64,000 nt of DNA from Gelatoporia subvermispora B (Eukaryota > Basidiomycota > Agaricomycetes > Polyporales > Gelatoporiaceae): assembly GCA_000320605.2 (NCBI GenBank), contig KB445812.1, positions 248,001 to 312,000 on the forward strand. Direction: 5' to 3'. A program made the position numbers and the translations under genes. Shown piece after piece: positions 36,408-48,517 of the stretch. The notes beneath the pieces are model-generated. The model did no database searches and was not told the DNA's origin. It saw nothing but the letters and a program-made list of their open reading frames with translations. Each line of letters opens with the position of its first letter. Within the stretch, counting starts at the first letter, position 1.

Positions 36408-37060
36408 TATCCGTCGTCACCGTTGCGGTATAGTTGAACATAACGCATTGCCGTAATGGGCATGCCGATCACTTCAATCTCCGCTTTGAGCTGGTCGAGC
36501 CAGTCGAGCCGGTCAGCTTGGCCGGGTCTTCTGCTCATGTCGGAACCTTCTTCTGCATCATTGCATTGCATTGCAACGGGCGAGCACGACTCACTTTGCG
36601 ATATTCGGGGTCACTTCCAACTCGTCCTCTCAAGTCGACAGATTCTCCAACAGGCGGATGACGGGCCGCACATCCTGACGGGCTACATTCTACGGGTTGT
36701 CGGTGTGTTAGCATCAACATCGCGAGCTCCGTAAAGAAGCCTGATGCATGTTAGTCGACTACAGCTCATATGGGCATTCGTCTGTTCCGGAGAAGCAAGA
36801 GCAGGACCGGTGCGAGGAACCGTACACGACGTCACCTCCGTCTCGGCCGAGCTTACCTCTCATGCCTCCTGTCTCTACTATTTCCAAGTGTATCTGAATC
36901 GCGCGGCCACGTGAACTGCGCCCGGAGGATTTGCGACTGCGCCGATGAAACGCGAGCTCAAGTTGGCAACTGCGGGCGCTCAGTGGGCGCGAAGGTCTGA
37001 GTTGCCTCGGCGCGGTTGTTGCCGTGTGGTTAGAACACCGAGATACTGATCTGCTCAAGT
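36408..37060 (-). other. Possible small multi-exon gene, not resolved
   Basis: Several coding-like pieces line up on the minus strand. IQIHLEIVETGGMR (about 36890-36850) is followed by a gtaagc donor. After an acceptor near 36735 comes LLYGARDVDANTPTTR. DVRPVIRLLENLS and DELEVTPNIAK lie near 36680-36600, and DRLDWLDQLKAEIEVIGMP near 36500-36440. Donor and acceptor signals are present, but the frames could not be joined without a stop. No family is recognised. It could be a gene upstream of the glycosylase or a relic. Confidence 0.2.
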
Positions 37061-37294
37061 GACCGATTGCACCGCGTTTGGGCGCACCTGAGATAGCAGA
37101 GATTACAGATTCCGTGCCCTGACCTCAATTTCCGGAGCATTTTTCAGACATGTCTCCAGCTGCGCACCATCAGATATCATTCCCGCGTCGTATGGTACCT
37201 GGTGGCGTCCAACTGCTAGTGAGACCTAGGTGACACATGAAGTCATCACCGTTCCGAAAAGCGCAAAAAACCATATGCCTCGGCCTCCTCTCTT

Positions 37295-38206
37295 GTGAAG
37301 CCTTTCCCACGCTACGAGACAGTTCCCAAAGCGCAAGACGATTTTGATGAGTGTCAAAATCGGGTAATTCGGAACACCGTCGCGGATATCGCTAATCGAC
37401 TGGCACGCGTCCTTCTATTTACCCTAGCTTGCAGCCCGCAGAGTGGAGGAGGGTACACTCTAACTCATGTATTCTCCACTCAACCAACCCCAATGGTTCG
37501 CTCCTTTGTCGTGAATCGCATTTGGCAAGGTCAAAGGATCGGGAACGGGGAAACGTTGCACCAACTCTTCAATATGTGTCACCGCAACCCGTGCGGGCGG
37601 TGGCGCATGTCAAAGAACATTCGGGCTGGTATGCATCCCTACACATTCGTAGTGAGATCCGAACCAATCCTGGCCGTGCTCGGGTCGCATGGTCCGGGGC
37701 GCGCTCAGCGCCCGACAGCGGAATCTCCTCGTGGCTTCACAGATTGCCTTTTTTGTCGACAAAGCGGAACGTCCGTCTCATTGCTTGTCAAAAGACGGGA
37801 CAGACGGAAGCCACGCAGCACGGAAAATACGTATGGCAATCCGTTGGCGGCGCGCATTACCATCGCGCAACACCCCGCGCGCAGCACGGCTCTAAGTCCG
37901 GAGTGGGGGACGACTTCACGTCACATCATGTCCGTACTTTGCCATGTGCCCGCGCCGAAGGAGTCATGGGGACGTTGCTCGGAAAGCACAGCAAACGGCC
38001 TGCAAAAGCGACGAGTTCAAGGCCGATGCGGCAATTCGCACACAGCGAAGGTTTGCCAAAGCGGAGGGCAGGAGCTACGCCACAGTACAGAAGTAGATGA
38101 TCGAGTCACCTCGAAGGGCGATCGACCAGCGACAGTATCTACCAGCAAGCTCTCCGTACCGGCCTCCTCCACTTGCCTTTCTGCGATGGCGGAGACCGAT
38201 GACTAG
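37295..38206 (+). other. Unexplained 304-codon open frame
   Basis: An open frame without stops, beginning at a GTG rather than an ATG. A second plus frame (37429-38100) is open over most of the same stretch. No domain, signal peptide or repeat is seen, and the cysteine spacing shows no motif. Length alone is suggestive; composition and the second open frame argue against. It is recorded as unexplained. Confidence 0.2.
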
Positions 38207-39142
38207 GTCAGCGGAAACTAAAGCGGGGGGTCTATGGGACCGCTCCTGCTTAATGCGGCCATAGGGAAGACCTGTGGGACTGTCGATCTCCAGATAATCC
38301 GATATGCTCAGAGATGTGTCATACGGTGCGCCTGGAGTCAGAACCATGCGCTGATTTATTCAGGTTTACGGAAATTGGACACGAGGCAGAAATTGACAGC
38401 ATTTCGGCACGAATAAACGGCATGAGCACAGGCACGCAACACGAGCTGCAGCTCGCGCCGCCTCCGGGATGACCGACCGTGGCACGCTCGGGACGAAGGC
38501 GGCAGTGAGGAGGGTGTCTGGGAGTGCGCAGACGCAAATTAGGACGTACTGACTCGCGTGTGTATTGACGAAGTAGGCTATGGAGGGAGACAGCGTGCGC
38601 GCGGGGGGCGGATGCACGAGACTAAATCGAAAAAGCGCGTCGAATGGGAGATAACGGCATGCGCGAGGGTCAGAGGACAATAAGAACGATAGGTGCCGGC
38701 GCGTCGGGAACAGGGACCGCAGAAGACTGCGTGAACAATAAGACATCGCCGACCGGATGGCAGGTGAGAGAAGAAATATAGTATTTACGCATATTTGGAT
38801 ACGCAATGGAAACGCCTCTGGGAGGCCGATTCAGGCTTAGGGCGCTGGAGGGCCCAAGTTCGGGTGGACAATGAAGGAGATCTAGAAATATGATCTATCG
38901 GAAGAGGGCCCTCGAGCGTCCGGCGGAGCACTCATATCATCCTATGCTATAAAGACTTCGTCCGTATTGTCTTTCCCTTTGGCTGTCTCTCGCGCAATTG
39001 TTTTGTCCTCGGGGCCACTGTGCCACCCGTCGTCACCCTCCTGCCACAAACAGGAGCTCATCCTATTATCTTGCCTCGAGGATACTCACTCTGCGCTACA
39101 CAGAATACACATACCTCATTCATACCCTTTACGAGAACAATC
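38207..39142. other. Spacer and promoter of HMG-box gene 2
   Basis: No gene is recognised. A TATA-like string (tataaag) lies at 38948-38954, about 190 bases before the ATG of HMG-box gene 2, followed by a pyrimidine-rich leader. Confidence 0.4.
38948..38954 (+). promoter_or_regulatory. TATA box candidate for HMG-box gene 2
   Basis: The string tataaag is followed by a CT-rich stretch typical of fungal core promoters, at a reasonable distance from the start codon at 39143. Confidence 0.4.
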
Positions 39143-40951
39143 ATGCCTGCATACCGCACTCGCGACACCTCCAGATGTGAGTACCGCGCAATGAGCTCGG
39201 TCGATAATAGCGAATGTGCTCACCATTGTATGTTTGCAATAGCACTCGAAGTTACGACGGACGCACCACTCCTCGACAGCCCGTCGTTCGCCATCATTTC
39301 CCCGACGCCGCGCGCACTTACCTTCTCTTTCAACGACAATCCCTCAATAATTCCACCAAGCTGTTCGCCCTTCGAGTCCCTTACGGACAAGCGCATACTA
39401 TGCACACCACCGCCAAGGAAAGTGTCGCCGCGTCCGTTCTCACCTGCATCCTCGATTGCGACGGAGTCTTCTCTACTCTCGACGCCATCAACACTCTCAT
39501 CACCCTCGGCGCAATCCTCGCAGGCCTCGTCGCATAAGCGTCGTAGATCGACTGCTAGCGATATCGGGGAGCGCCGTCCCAAGAAGGGTGACGAGGACTA
39601 CATCAAGCGTCCTGAGAACGCGTTCATCCTCTTCAGGCGTAAGTGTTGCGAGGACCGCCAGGCACAGGACGAGGCGGAAGAGGCATCGGCGCCCGTCAAG
39701 AAACAGCGCCAAGCAGACCTCTCCAAGACCATTAGCCAGCAGTGGAAAAGCCTCTCAGGAGAGGAGCGTGCGTACTGGGAGGACCTCGCCAAGGAGAAGA
39801 AGAAGGAGCACGAGGCGATGTACCCGAACTACGTCTATCGGCCACAACGCACGAAGGACCGCGCGAAGTCAAAGAAGGGCAAGGGGAAGAAGGGTGACGA
39901 GCAAGACACGGATGACAGCATCTCGTTCGTGCTCCCGATGCCCTCTCCTCCGCGCAGCCTTAGTCGCGGCCACAGCGGTCATGGCGGAAACGGCCACGGT
40001 CGACGAGCCGCATCTGCGCCAACGCCGCCTCCAGGACATCAGATGATTCACGTCCCGAACATGTTCAGGCCGTCCTGTCCCACGTCGCCTTCCTTCGTGC
40101 CGAGAATCAGCCGGCGTACGCCTCTGCCTCACGTTCCTCCTCCCCCGCCGCCTCCAGACGCGGACCCCATGACGTCCTTTGAGTTCTTTCCGAACGACTC
40201 GCTCTTCCCGTCACCAGTTCCGCAGTCGAACATTTTCGACGGGAGCTTCCAGCACGTACGCTCTTGACCTCATACTCTGATTGGCGCTGTACTCACGTTT
40301 TATTCCCAGTCGCACGAGATGTATCGTAGCCTCTTCCAGACGCCCGAGAACCCAAGTATGGCAGATGGTGGCAGCGGTGGCTTCTTGCATTCGCTGATGA
40401 TCCCTCGGGACGCATCCATGTCATCGAGTATGGTGTCTCCTGCTGAATCTATGGCCTCGAGTCAGCTACTTTCACCTTGTGACGCCTTTGGGTCGTCGCT
40501 GTCTCTCCAGTCCACGGGTGTAGGACCATACACACCCGCGGATGCGCTCGCGTTCATGAACTTCCACATCGGCAAGCCTGCCAAGGAGCAGATCGAAGGT
40601 ATCCCAGAAGACGTCGACCCCGACATGCAATCGACGGACCCAACGTTCACGCTCTATGGATGGCAATCCGAGTCCATGTGGAATGCAACTGGGGACGCGC
40701 TGCTTCCCGACGACTTCGACCTGAATGCCATCCCTCCGGTCGAGATGGGCTTGCGGCTGAACGAGGACTGCGCGCCACTTGCAGATGTCTCTGGTGACGA
40801 GCCCTCTCCGTGCGGATTCGATCCGCCACAAGTCGACTTTGAGCGCATGTCACTCACGCCAGGTCCTGAGGCACATGAGCTGACTGGCTACAGCACTGGC
40901 CATGACTTCTCGGGGATGTTCTCGTTCGACAGCGGCGGCTGTGCATGGTGA
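39143..40951 (+). CDS. HMG-box transcription regulator 2
   Basis: A nuclear DNA-binding protein of 562 aa in three exons: 39143-39176, 39243-40255 and 40310-40951. The first intron is 66 nt with gtgagt and atag borders and has no stop in frame, so retention would only add 22 residues. A Ser/Pro-rich lead (SPASSIATESSLLSTPSTLS) precedes the box. The HMG box begins RPENAFILFRRKCCEDR, has a loop enlarged by about 15 residues (EAEEASAPVKKQRQ), and continues LSKTISQQWKSLSGEERAYW to YPNYVYRPQR. A basic tail KSKKGKGKKG follows, then a Pro-rich stretch and a long acidic, Ser-rich C-terminus ending DSGGCAW. It is unlike HMG-box gene 1 outside the box. A role in mating or fruiting is possible but not shown. 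Confidence 0.88.
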
Positions 40952-42081
40952 TGATACTGTCAACGTGCGCGGGCGTGCGTTGACGTTCTGGACAGTGTAT
41001 CACTATTTGCTTCTCTTTGGGATCCGGTTGTATTCGCCTTCCGTCACCGAAGAACGCTTCTGTAACATCCTAAGTGTTGTAGTTTTATCGTGTACAACCA
41101 CTCACCTTCATCGTCACCACCCCCGCATTATGTCGTTATTATCCAACACACAGTGACCTCCTCCATCATGATTGCCCACCCCACCCCTACCTCACCTGAC
41201 CCCTTGCGCTCGCCCCATCCCCCTCGCGTTCGATACCCTTCACTAGCTGTGGTTGTGTCATTATTTACTGCCGCCGTGAAGCATCGTCAGCTTCCGTTGT
41301 TCGAGCAATACATCGGTTGATTAGAGCCTTCCAATGTTTTATGTGCGCGAGTGAACCCTCCGTTGGCGTCGTCATGGTATGAGTTTTGGTGCTCGTCATT
41401 GTTTCCATTCATAGAGCCCCATTATTGGACCTATCTGACCCACAAAGGTAATCAAGAAACTCTCCCATTGGCTGCAGATGAGTTACTCCTCTGTATAGTA
41501 TTACGTAATATGATGGTATGGTAACACGAGGAAACCACGGTGAAACGGCTCTCCTCTTGCCACATGTGCAATTACGCTCTCGTAGTGCATGCCCCGAAAT
41601 CCCGATTTTCTCCATCCAAACTTGAGCGGCGATTCTTGAGCAGCCTGTCCAGAATTCAAGGGTAATAGCTCGGACGCCTCTTGGTGCTGGTGACGTTTGC
41701 GTTCAATAATAGCCGCTAGTGTGGCGCTCGGGCACCGTCTCGTGTGCAGTTCGTCTTGTCATTCCACATTGTTCTCGCTCATTAAAATTTGTTAACACTG
41801 CCTGCATCAACTGCACCATGTGCAGGCTACTGGCGATGAGTGAAACATTTGACACCAATGATTTACTTTCATGTCGACATGGATTCGCTGATGGCGCTTG
41901 TAAGCGCCAACCGACCACACGCCATGATATGAAGATATGGCGTGAATGGAAGACGAGAAGCACACCACTTAGCCGTCCTGCAATCGGGTTCCTGAAGCTG
42001 GTAGCTCTGTATATCTAGACGCTCCCTCAGGATGACCCGCTGTGGATCTTCACCAAGTTCCCCCACCGCCATCTGTTCACT
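40952..42081. other. Spacer between HMG-box gene 2 and the permease
   Basis: No gene is recognised. It begins with 3' untranslated sequence and contains a C- and T-rich tract (about 41095-41230). It ends with the permease promoter. Confidence 0.4.
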
Positions 42082-44847
42082 ATGGCCTCTCTGTTGCGAT
42101 TTCTACCTAAGAGAGCTGATGCGACTGCACTGCGGAGCACTTTGGATGGCAATGTTGTAAGCGACGAGAAGGTGCCCGCAAAACTCGCGCAAGAGAGCGA
42201 CGTTTCCTCTTTGAACAGTCGCGAGATTGTCACTGCGGAAGACCCTGATCTCAATCCCGGGGAGCTCTCTTTCGATGAAGGCGAGTTCTGGCATCTCAAC
42301 GTACTCAACCAAGAGCTCACGCGACCGATGCAGACACTGCCGGTGGCATGGGCCGGCATCTGGGTGTCTTCACATGTACTCTCCTGATGTCAGTACGATC
42401 TCTGTTTCGATTGTAGTCCATTCTGACAGCGAGTGTAGTGTGGGTCGTATCATTGGCACGGGTATCTTCTCGACGCCATCGTCCATCCTCAACTCGGTGG
42501 GCTCTGTCGGCGCATCACTGATGCTCTGGGTACTCGGTTTTGTACTCTCGTTCTGCGGTCTCTTCATTTGGCTGGAACTCGGAACCATGTTCCCTCGATC
42601 TGGAGGAGAGAAGGTCTACCTCGAGGCTATCTACAAGAAGCCCAAGCATCTGGCTACCGTGATATTCGCGGCGAACGCTATCTTGCTCGGCTTCACGGCG
42701 TCAGGATGCATTGTAAGCAACTTATCTATGGATTGCAAGTCTGTGCCATTAACTTGTACTATAGGTGTTCGCGAGCAAGTGGGTTCTACATCCGACTTTC
42801 ACCCTTCGAATCAATCTAATCTGCTTGAAGCATCCTGGTCGCTGCAGGTGTCGAAGCGACACGCTGGAACGAGCGTGGTATCGCTCTCGGAGGTGGGCCG
42901 ATCTCTTCTAAATTCGACTTCTCCTAACGCTCCGCAGTCATCTTCTTCGTCACTATTCTTCACGGTCTGACGCCGAAGTTGGGCGTCCTCATCATGAACG
43001 TGAGCGCGCGTTTTGCAAAATCTGTTGATAGCAGTCAGAGACATCCGTCTTCATCCAGGGACTCAGTGTGTTCAAGATTGTCCTTCTCCTCTTCGTCGTC
43101 ATCACCGGTGCGTTTTGCTTGTCGTTGTTTATTGCCACATCTGACGTCTTGGACCCTAGGATGGGTCGTACTCGGAGGGAATACGCGGGTGGAGGATCCC
43201 CATGCCATGTTCCGCAACGCATTCGCGGGGAGTTCACATAGCAGCTTCGACGTAAGTCGTTCACTTATACATGCCTCGACCTGGCCCTCAAGCTTCGGTA
43301 GTATGCAACCGCCACGTTCAAGGTCCTGAACGCATACGCCGGCTGGTCTAACGTCAACTATGTCATGAATAACGTGAAGGACCCTGTTCGCACACTCAAA
43401 ATCGCCGGGCCGCTCGGCCTGGGTATCTGCGCGGTCATGTACCTTCTCGCCAATGTGGCTTACTTTGCGTAAGGGCTATCTCCGCGTCTTCCTAGTCACT
43501 TGGTTTGACACGCCGCATGGGTAGCGCCGCGACAAAACAGCAGATCGACAGCAGCGGCGTGACTGTTGCATCGCTGTTCTTCGGCAATGTTTTCGGCGCA
43601 CAAGCGCAGAAAGCGCTCACAGTATTTGTTGCTCTCAGGTAGGCTTCTCTACGCTAAATCGCCTACGGGAGGGGTCTCATGAGCCTTATGTCTAGCGCGT
43701 TAGGGTATGTTCCGACCGTACTTGGGGAGATCCCCTTATTGACCATCATCATCTGACGCGTGTGATCTTGCATTTACCAGGGTAAGCTTACCTAGAGCAT
43801 CGAGTGCTTCTGCGTGCTGATTGATCTTGAACAGAATGTCATCACTATTGTAAGTCGACTTGACGAGAGCTATCAGGAGATTCGCTGATTTGCCTAAAGA
43901 CATTCGCTGCGTCCCGTGTCAACCAAGGTATTATCACGCTTTTTTAACTTATGAAGTCTCGCTCAGCAACTCGTCTACAGAGCTCGCGAAGGAAGGCGTC
44001 CCGCTTCCCTTCGGAAACAAATTCTGGGCATCGAACTGGCCGACGGGGAAGTCACCGCTACCCGGTCTAATCATCCACCTTATTCCTTCCGTAAGCCCTG
44101 CCTGTGTCGAAGTCTCGTTCGCAGTAAGCTGAGTGGCTTCAGGTCATCATCATCCTCGGACCACCACCCAGTGTCGCATATCCATTCATCCTTGACGTCG
44201 AGGGCTACCCCGGGCAGATCATCAACCTGTTTGTCGTTGTGGTACGTCTCCACCACCCTACATATCCTTCGCAATACGGTGCTGACGAAACATGACACAG
44301 GGCCTATTCTGGCTCAGATGGACGAAACCGCACGTTACGCGTCCGTTCAAAGGTCAGTGCCACCCCTTTTCTCGCTCGAGTAGATACTGACTTGCCTGCA
44401 GTTTGGTGGCCAGTGGCCGTGTTCTTCCTAGCAGCATCTGTCTTCCGTACGTGCATTTGACCCCCGACCCCCCGGTGAACATCAGGCCTGACTGACCGTC
44501 CTTGACTCTAGTGCTAGTGGCACCCTTCCTCCGCCCACCAGGCGGGATCGGCGACACGCCGCCGCTGCCTTATTACCTGTAGGCCCCCCATTCATTCGCA
44601 TCTGTGTGAGGCAGCTGATACGCTTGCTAGGTATTGTCTGGTAGGCATCGGCGTTATGGTAGCCGGTGTCGTATACTGGGCGGCGTGGAGAGTTGTACCC
44701 CGGTGGTTCGGGTACGAGTTCGTGCCTCGGAAAGAGTCACTCAGCGATGGCACCGTCGTGATCTTGGTGCGTCGATTGGGTTTCTTCGCTGTGATTCATA
44801 CCCATCCTGACCGGTGATTACAGTTCTCGGCAGCGAAAATCGATTGA
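42082..44847 (+). CDS. High-affinity methionine permease-like amino acid transporter (APC family)
   Basis: A plasma-membrane amino acid transporter with about 12 transmembrane helices and a MUP1-like signature. The soluble N-terminus starts MASLLRFLPKRADATALRST. Helix 1 follows GGMGRHLGVFTCTLLI and contains VGRIIGTGIFSTPSSIL, the substrate-binding unwound helix of the family. Later marks are FPRSGGEKVYLEAIYKKPKH, NILVAAGVEATRWNERGIA, YAGWSNVNYVMNNVKDPVRT, TFAASRVNQ-ELAKEGVPLPF and GLFWLRWTKPHVTRPFK. About 16 short exons are needed, and all these pieces join in frame at GT-AG borders. The last exon encodes FSAAKID and stops at 44847. The substrate is inferred from family resemblance. No truncation is seen. 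Confidence 0.88.
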
Positions 44848-45074
44848 GGCTGTTTGTATCAATCATGATGTACCATACCCATGTGCAGATGATATCCCCA
44901 GCTATTTCTTCTGTCAAACTGCTCGCTTTGCATATGGCTGCCATGGCTGGCGCACGATGTATTGATATGATGCCATTTATTACAACACTGGCGCAATGGC
45001 CAGACCCCACTGCGCCACAGAAATACGTTTAGCTGCTCGTCCACCCCCTCGGCTTTAGCACAGTCAGTAACCGT

Positions 45075-46706
45075 CTACCTACGCGCAGAACCAGAGCGTA
45101 CCTTCACCTCGTCCCCGATCGTGCGCACATACACGCTCGGGCTCTGCGCAGTCTTCGCGCCCTCCTCGCCCTCCTCCCACGTGTAGCTGACACCCACCGC
45201 GAGCTTAGTCCCGTCGCAGTTGAACGCGATCGACGGAACGGGTGAGTGATACTGCGGGAACTGCCGCATGCGCTTCTTGAGCTTGAGGTCCCAGATGGAC
45301 ACGGTGCCGTCGGAGCCTGCGGATGCGAAGGTGTTATAGCTGACAAAACATGTTAGATCTGCGTAGTTAGAAGAAGGGTAAAGCAACGGGGAGAGCTTAC
45401 ATGGGGTGGAAGGCGAGCGCGTTGACAGGCCAGACGTGGTCCATGCCGTCGATCAGCTGGCGGTGGCACTTGAACGCGTACTTCTTCTCCTGCACATGTG
45501 GGCTGGGGTCGAAGAATTCGACAGCTATCCGGCCTTCCACAGAAGCCGCCGCATAACCTATGTGCGTCCAAATAACCATTAGCGGAGTCCCTGGACTCCG
45601 AGACAGAGAATCCACCTTGACCGTCTGCCATACACGCCAATGCCCTCGTCATGAACTTCAGGCTGCTCTCCCGCGTCTGCACCGAGGCGGACATATTGCG
45701 GATGTCGTAGATGTGGAAGAGACGGCTCGCCATGGCGACGACGAGGTCGTAGTTGGCGAGGTCCATGTTGTAGACGCGCTCGGGAAGGTCGTGCGAGGAT
45801 TGTTGAGGGGCAGAGGCACGGGGGTCCCAGAAACGTATTGTGCGATCCCAGGAGCCGGTAATGAGGACATCTGGAAAAGGATTTCATTTTCATTTTATGT
45901 GCTAAGGCACCAAGGCATATGGAGAAAGTGATAGTCACGTACTTTGGTCTTTTGAGTAGTTCATACATGAGATGGAGTCCGAATGCGACCCTATATGGGT
46001 TATTTTCTCGTTCTCCAAGTTCAACCTATATCATTGATTAGCTGCATGAGCTCGCATTGGTGGGGAATGCTGGGTACGTACTCTCGGACAGAGGTATCAA
46101 GACCTCCGCTGTACGCATGCGTAGCATCGGAGAAACAGCAGGCGAGCACGGCTGCTCTGTGATCGAACTTGGACTTCTGTTCATTGGCTGCGACGTCGTA
46201 GAATCTGACAGTCTGGACATATGGTCAAACGTCAGAATTCTGTGATACCTGGGATTGGGTAGTATGGGTCTTCTCGGCTCGCAGCATTGGTACAGACGAA
46301 AGGACGTCATGTTACTCTCCAAAGCATCCATGGACACGGAGTGCGAGTGATTACATGAAGACGTGAATGACAGATGGAGCGACCGAAGCACTGCTCCGAC
46401 AAACTAATGACCGCAACACGACCGTGAATGTGCTGCGTTCCACCCTCCCGGGTCGACCTCCCACAAGGTTGAGACACCCACCACGACCGAGCTTGACCCA
46501 TACTACCAAAAACATTCAGTATATGCAAAGCTTACCGTGTCCCAGGAAGACACAAGCAAATGCGACGGGTTCGTTGGGGAGAACCGCACCGAAGATACGC
46601 TATCGAATGGTGGCGAGGAGAGCTCGATTTGATTTGCGTCTGCAATGAAGAGTGTTCATGTCGACAATGTTGCACTAGAAAGAAGTAGCATACCAGAAGT
46701 AGCCAT
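45075..46706 (-). CDS. BUB3: Spindle assembly checkpoint protein Bub3 (WD40)
   Basis: A seven-bladed WD40 protein that binds phosphorylated Knl1 repeats and brings Bub1 and Mad3/BubR1 to kinetochores. Exon 1 is only 13 nt (46706-46694, MATS). Exon 2 (46639-46536) gives [18 protein letters not shown] and LLVSSWDT. After a long intron of about 325 nt, [20 protein letters not shown] and [12 protein letters not shown] follow. The specific marks of Bub3 rather than Rae1 are [20 protein letters not shown] followed by AFKCHR, and [17 protein letters not shown]. The C-terminus ([12 protein letters not shown], then [13 protein letters not shown]) matches the family end. The gene converges on the permease. 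Identification is strong; intermediate exon ends are approximate. Confidence 0.9.
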
Positions 46707-47196
46707 AGCTCAAGCGATAATACCACTGTCCACAAGCCTAGAGGAAACGCAAGACCAGCCAGTACCTAAGCAAGGACGGATCGGCGGCAAACTATCGCCA
46801 CAGACGCGATTCATATTTATCTTTGTTTGGCCTTAGTGGCTGCTACCCTCGTCGGATCGGGAGTCCCATGATTGTCCTCGACATCGACGGTCTGCTCCGT
46901 AAAGTATTCGATCATTGTCCCCTCGTTGTACCCTTCGAGAGATTCTGCGCATACAGACTTCATTGATTCTGACTAGAACTCGGGCTCTCATATACTTCTT
47001 CATGTACATCTCCCAGCATCAAGCAACGACTTAGGATCTGTAGCGATCTGAGTTGACAGACAGATAAAACAATACAAATCGACGTTCGAGACTGGCTCAA
47101 ATACAGATAGTAAGATGGCACGAAACTGTCCTAGCGGATACATATACTAATGTGCAGACACCATGGCGATCCCTCTAGTTCCTCTTTGGTGTACAA
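46707..47196. other. Spacer between BUB3 and the Zn2Cys6 gene
   Basis: No gene is recognised. It holds the upstream side of BUB3 and the 3' side of the regulator gene. Confidence 0.4.
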
Positions 47197-48517
47197 TTAT
47201 TTCGGAGGTCGCCCGGACTTCCGCTGATACGAAAAGTGACAATTATACCCCTTGTGAATGCAGCGCCTGTGGCAACAAGGGCGTCAGCATCATATTTGAG
47301 AAACATTGTCAAGTGCGGACGTAGGTAGGCACATGAAGAATAGACCAGCGGATTTACTCACAAACAAGATGCATACTCTGCGACTGGCTTGCATTTCACT
47401 TTGACCGAGGGATGTCTGCAATGATCACAGGACTTGCAGAGCTTACTGGACATAGGGTTCTTATAGGGCTGCCACGGAGTGGTGTAAACTGCCCTGCGAC
47501 GCTTACGACTCTGGGTGTCGCTTTGTGCTTCCGTCGCAGGCACATCCAAGTTGAATTGCTGTAGGATTTGCGCTAAGGACCCTGTTGCTGTCTAGTAAGC
47601 ACCACCGTTCCTTAGATCAATGGAGAAGATATGACACTCGCCTTCAGTCATCTGATCGTTGTCTGACATGACATTACCCATAGCATGACTCGGCTGCATC
47701 GTATAATCCGATATCGACGAACTGGCCAGGGGCCGCAGCATACCTGCAGATGACCACCCATCATCTGCGGGGAACTGGTATATAGACGTCATGGATGTGT
47801 CAACGGAGGGCGGGTGTGGCGCGCTGTGTATCCCGCCCATACCATATCGCGGTTGAGGCGATTGCATGAGCGGATGTGCCGCCGTAGATCCCTGGGACAC
47901 GGCCTCAGTTATCGATTGATACAGGCGACCTCACAATAGCAACTGACCTCGCACGCGGCTGCAGTGAGCAATTGTTCGTGTTGCTGCTGAGGAGCATCTG
48001 CTGTTGTGTTATAGCCAGTACCTGTATGATACTGGAAAGGGCCAATGGGTTGAAGGAGGCCACGGTTGCAAGACGGCATCGTGGGTTAGCTTGCTCAAGG
48101 TCCCAGAAGAAAGCAGATGTAGAAACATACCGGTGACTGGTACCCATGACTCATAGAAGACCCGGTAGGTGTAGTCGGCCTGCTAGTCACTTGATGACGA
48201 AGGGCCGTTTCAAAATTCCACGTGTATACCTAATAACCCGGCTATGATATGAGTATTGCGCCTAGAAGCATCAGAAGACGACCCACTGGCAAATCCGCGC
48301 CCGTCATCTGCTCAGGACCGAAATGGTATGAATGGTTGTTTTCGAGATGTCGATCATTGCTGATGTTCGTCATAATAGCTGGATCACTGGTCATACCATA
48401 GAATGATTCCTGGTGTTGGTTCGGAGACGACGTCCCGAAGCCTGCGTAAGGTTCTTCGTATGTATCGACAAGCTCTTCATATGGAGGAAACTGCCAGGAC
48501 TGTACAGTGGAAGACAT
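47197..48517 (-). CDS. Zn2Cys6 regulator with C-terminal finger
   Basis: A probable nuclear transcription regulator. The ATG at 48517 starts MSSTVQSWQFPPYEELVDTY. Several exons of low-complexity, Gln/Ser/Pro-rich sequence follow (YTWNFETALRHQVTSRP, SPQPRYGMGGIHSAPHPPS). The last two exons form the zinc cluster. The first has KRRRAVYTTPWQPYKN and then CKSCDHCR...VKVKCK...YASC. After an intron the second has RCIHKGYNCHFSYQRKSGRP and then the stop at 47197. Counting from CDHC, the six cysteines follow C-x2-C-x8-C-x8-C-x2-C-x6-C, close to the fungal binuclear cluster. The finger sits at the C-terminus instead of the more common N-terminus, and it is split by an intron. Some middle exon borders are uncertain. 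Confidence 0.6.

Noticed and set aside
45075..46706. Rae1/Gle2 instead of Bub3
   Set aside because: [13 protein letters not shown] followed by [10 protein letters not shown] is the Bub3 form; Rae1 has a different sequence at this blade.
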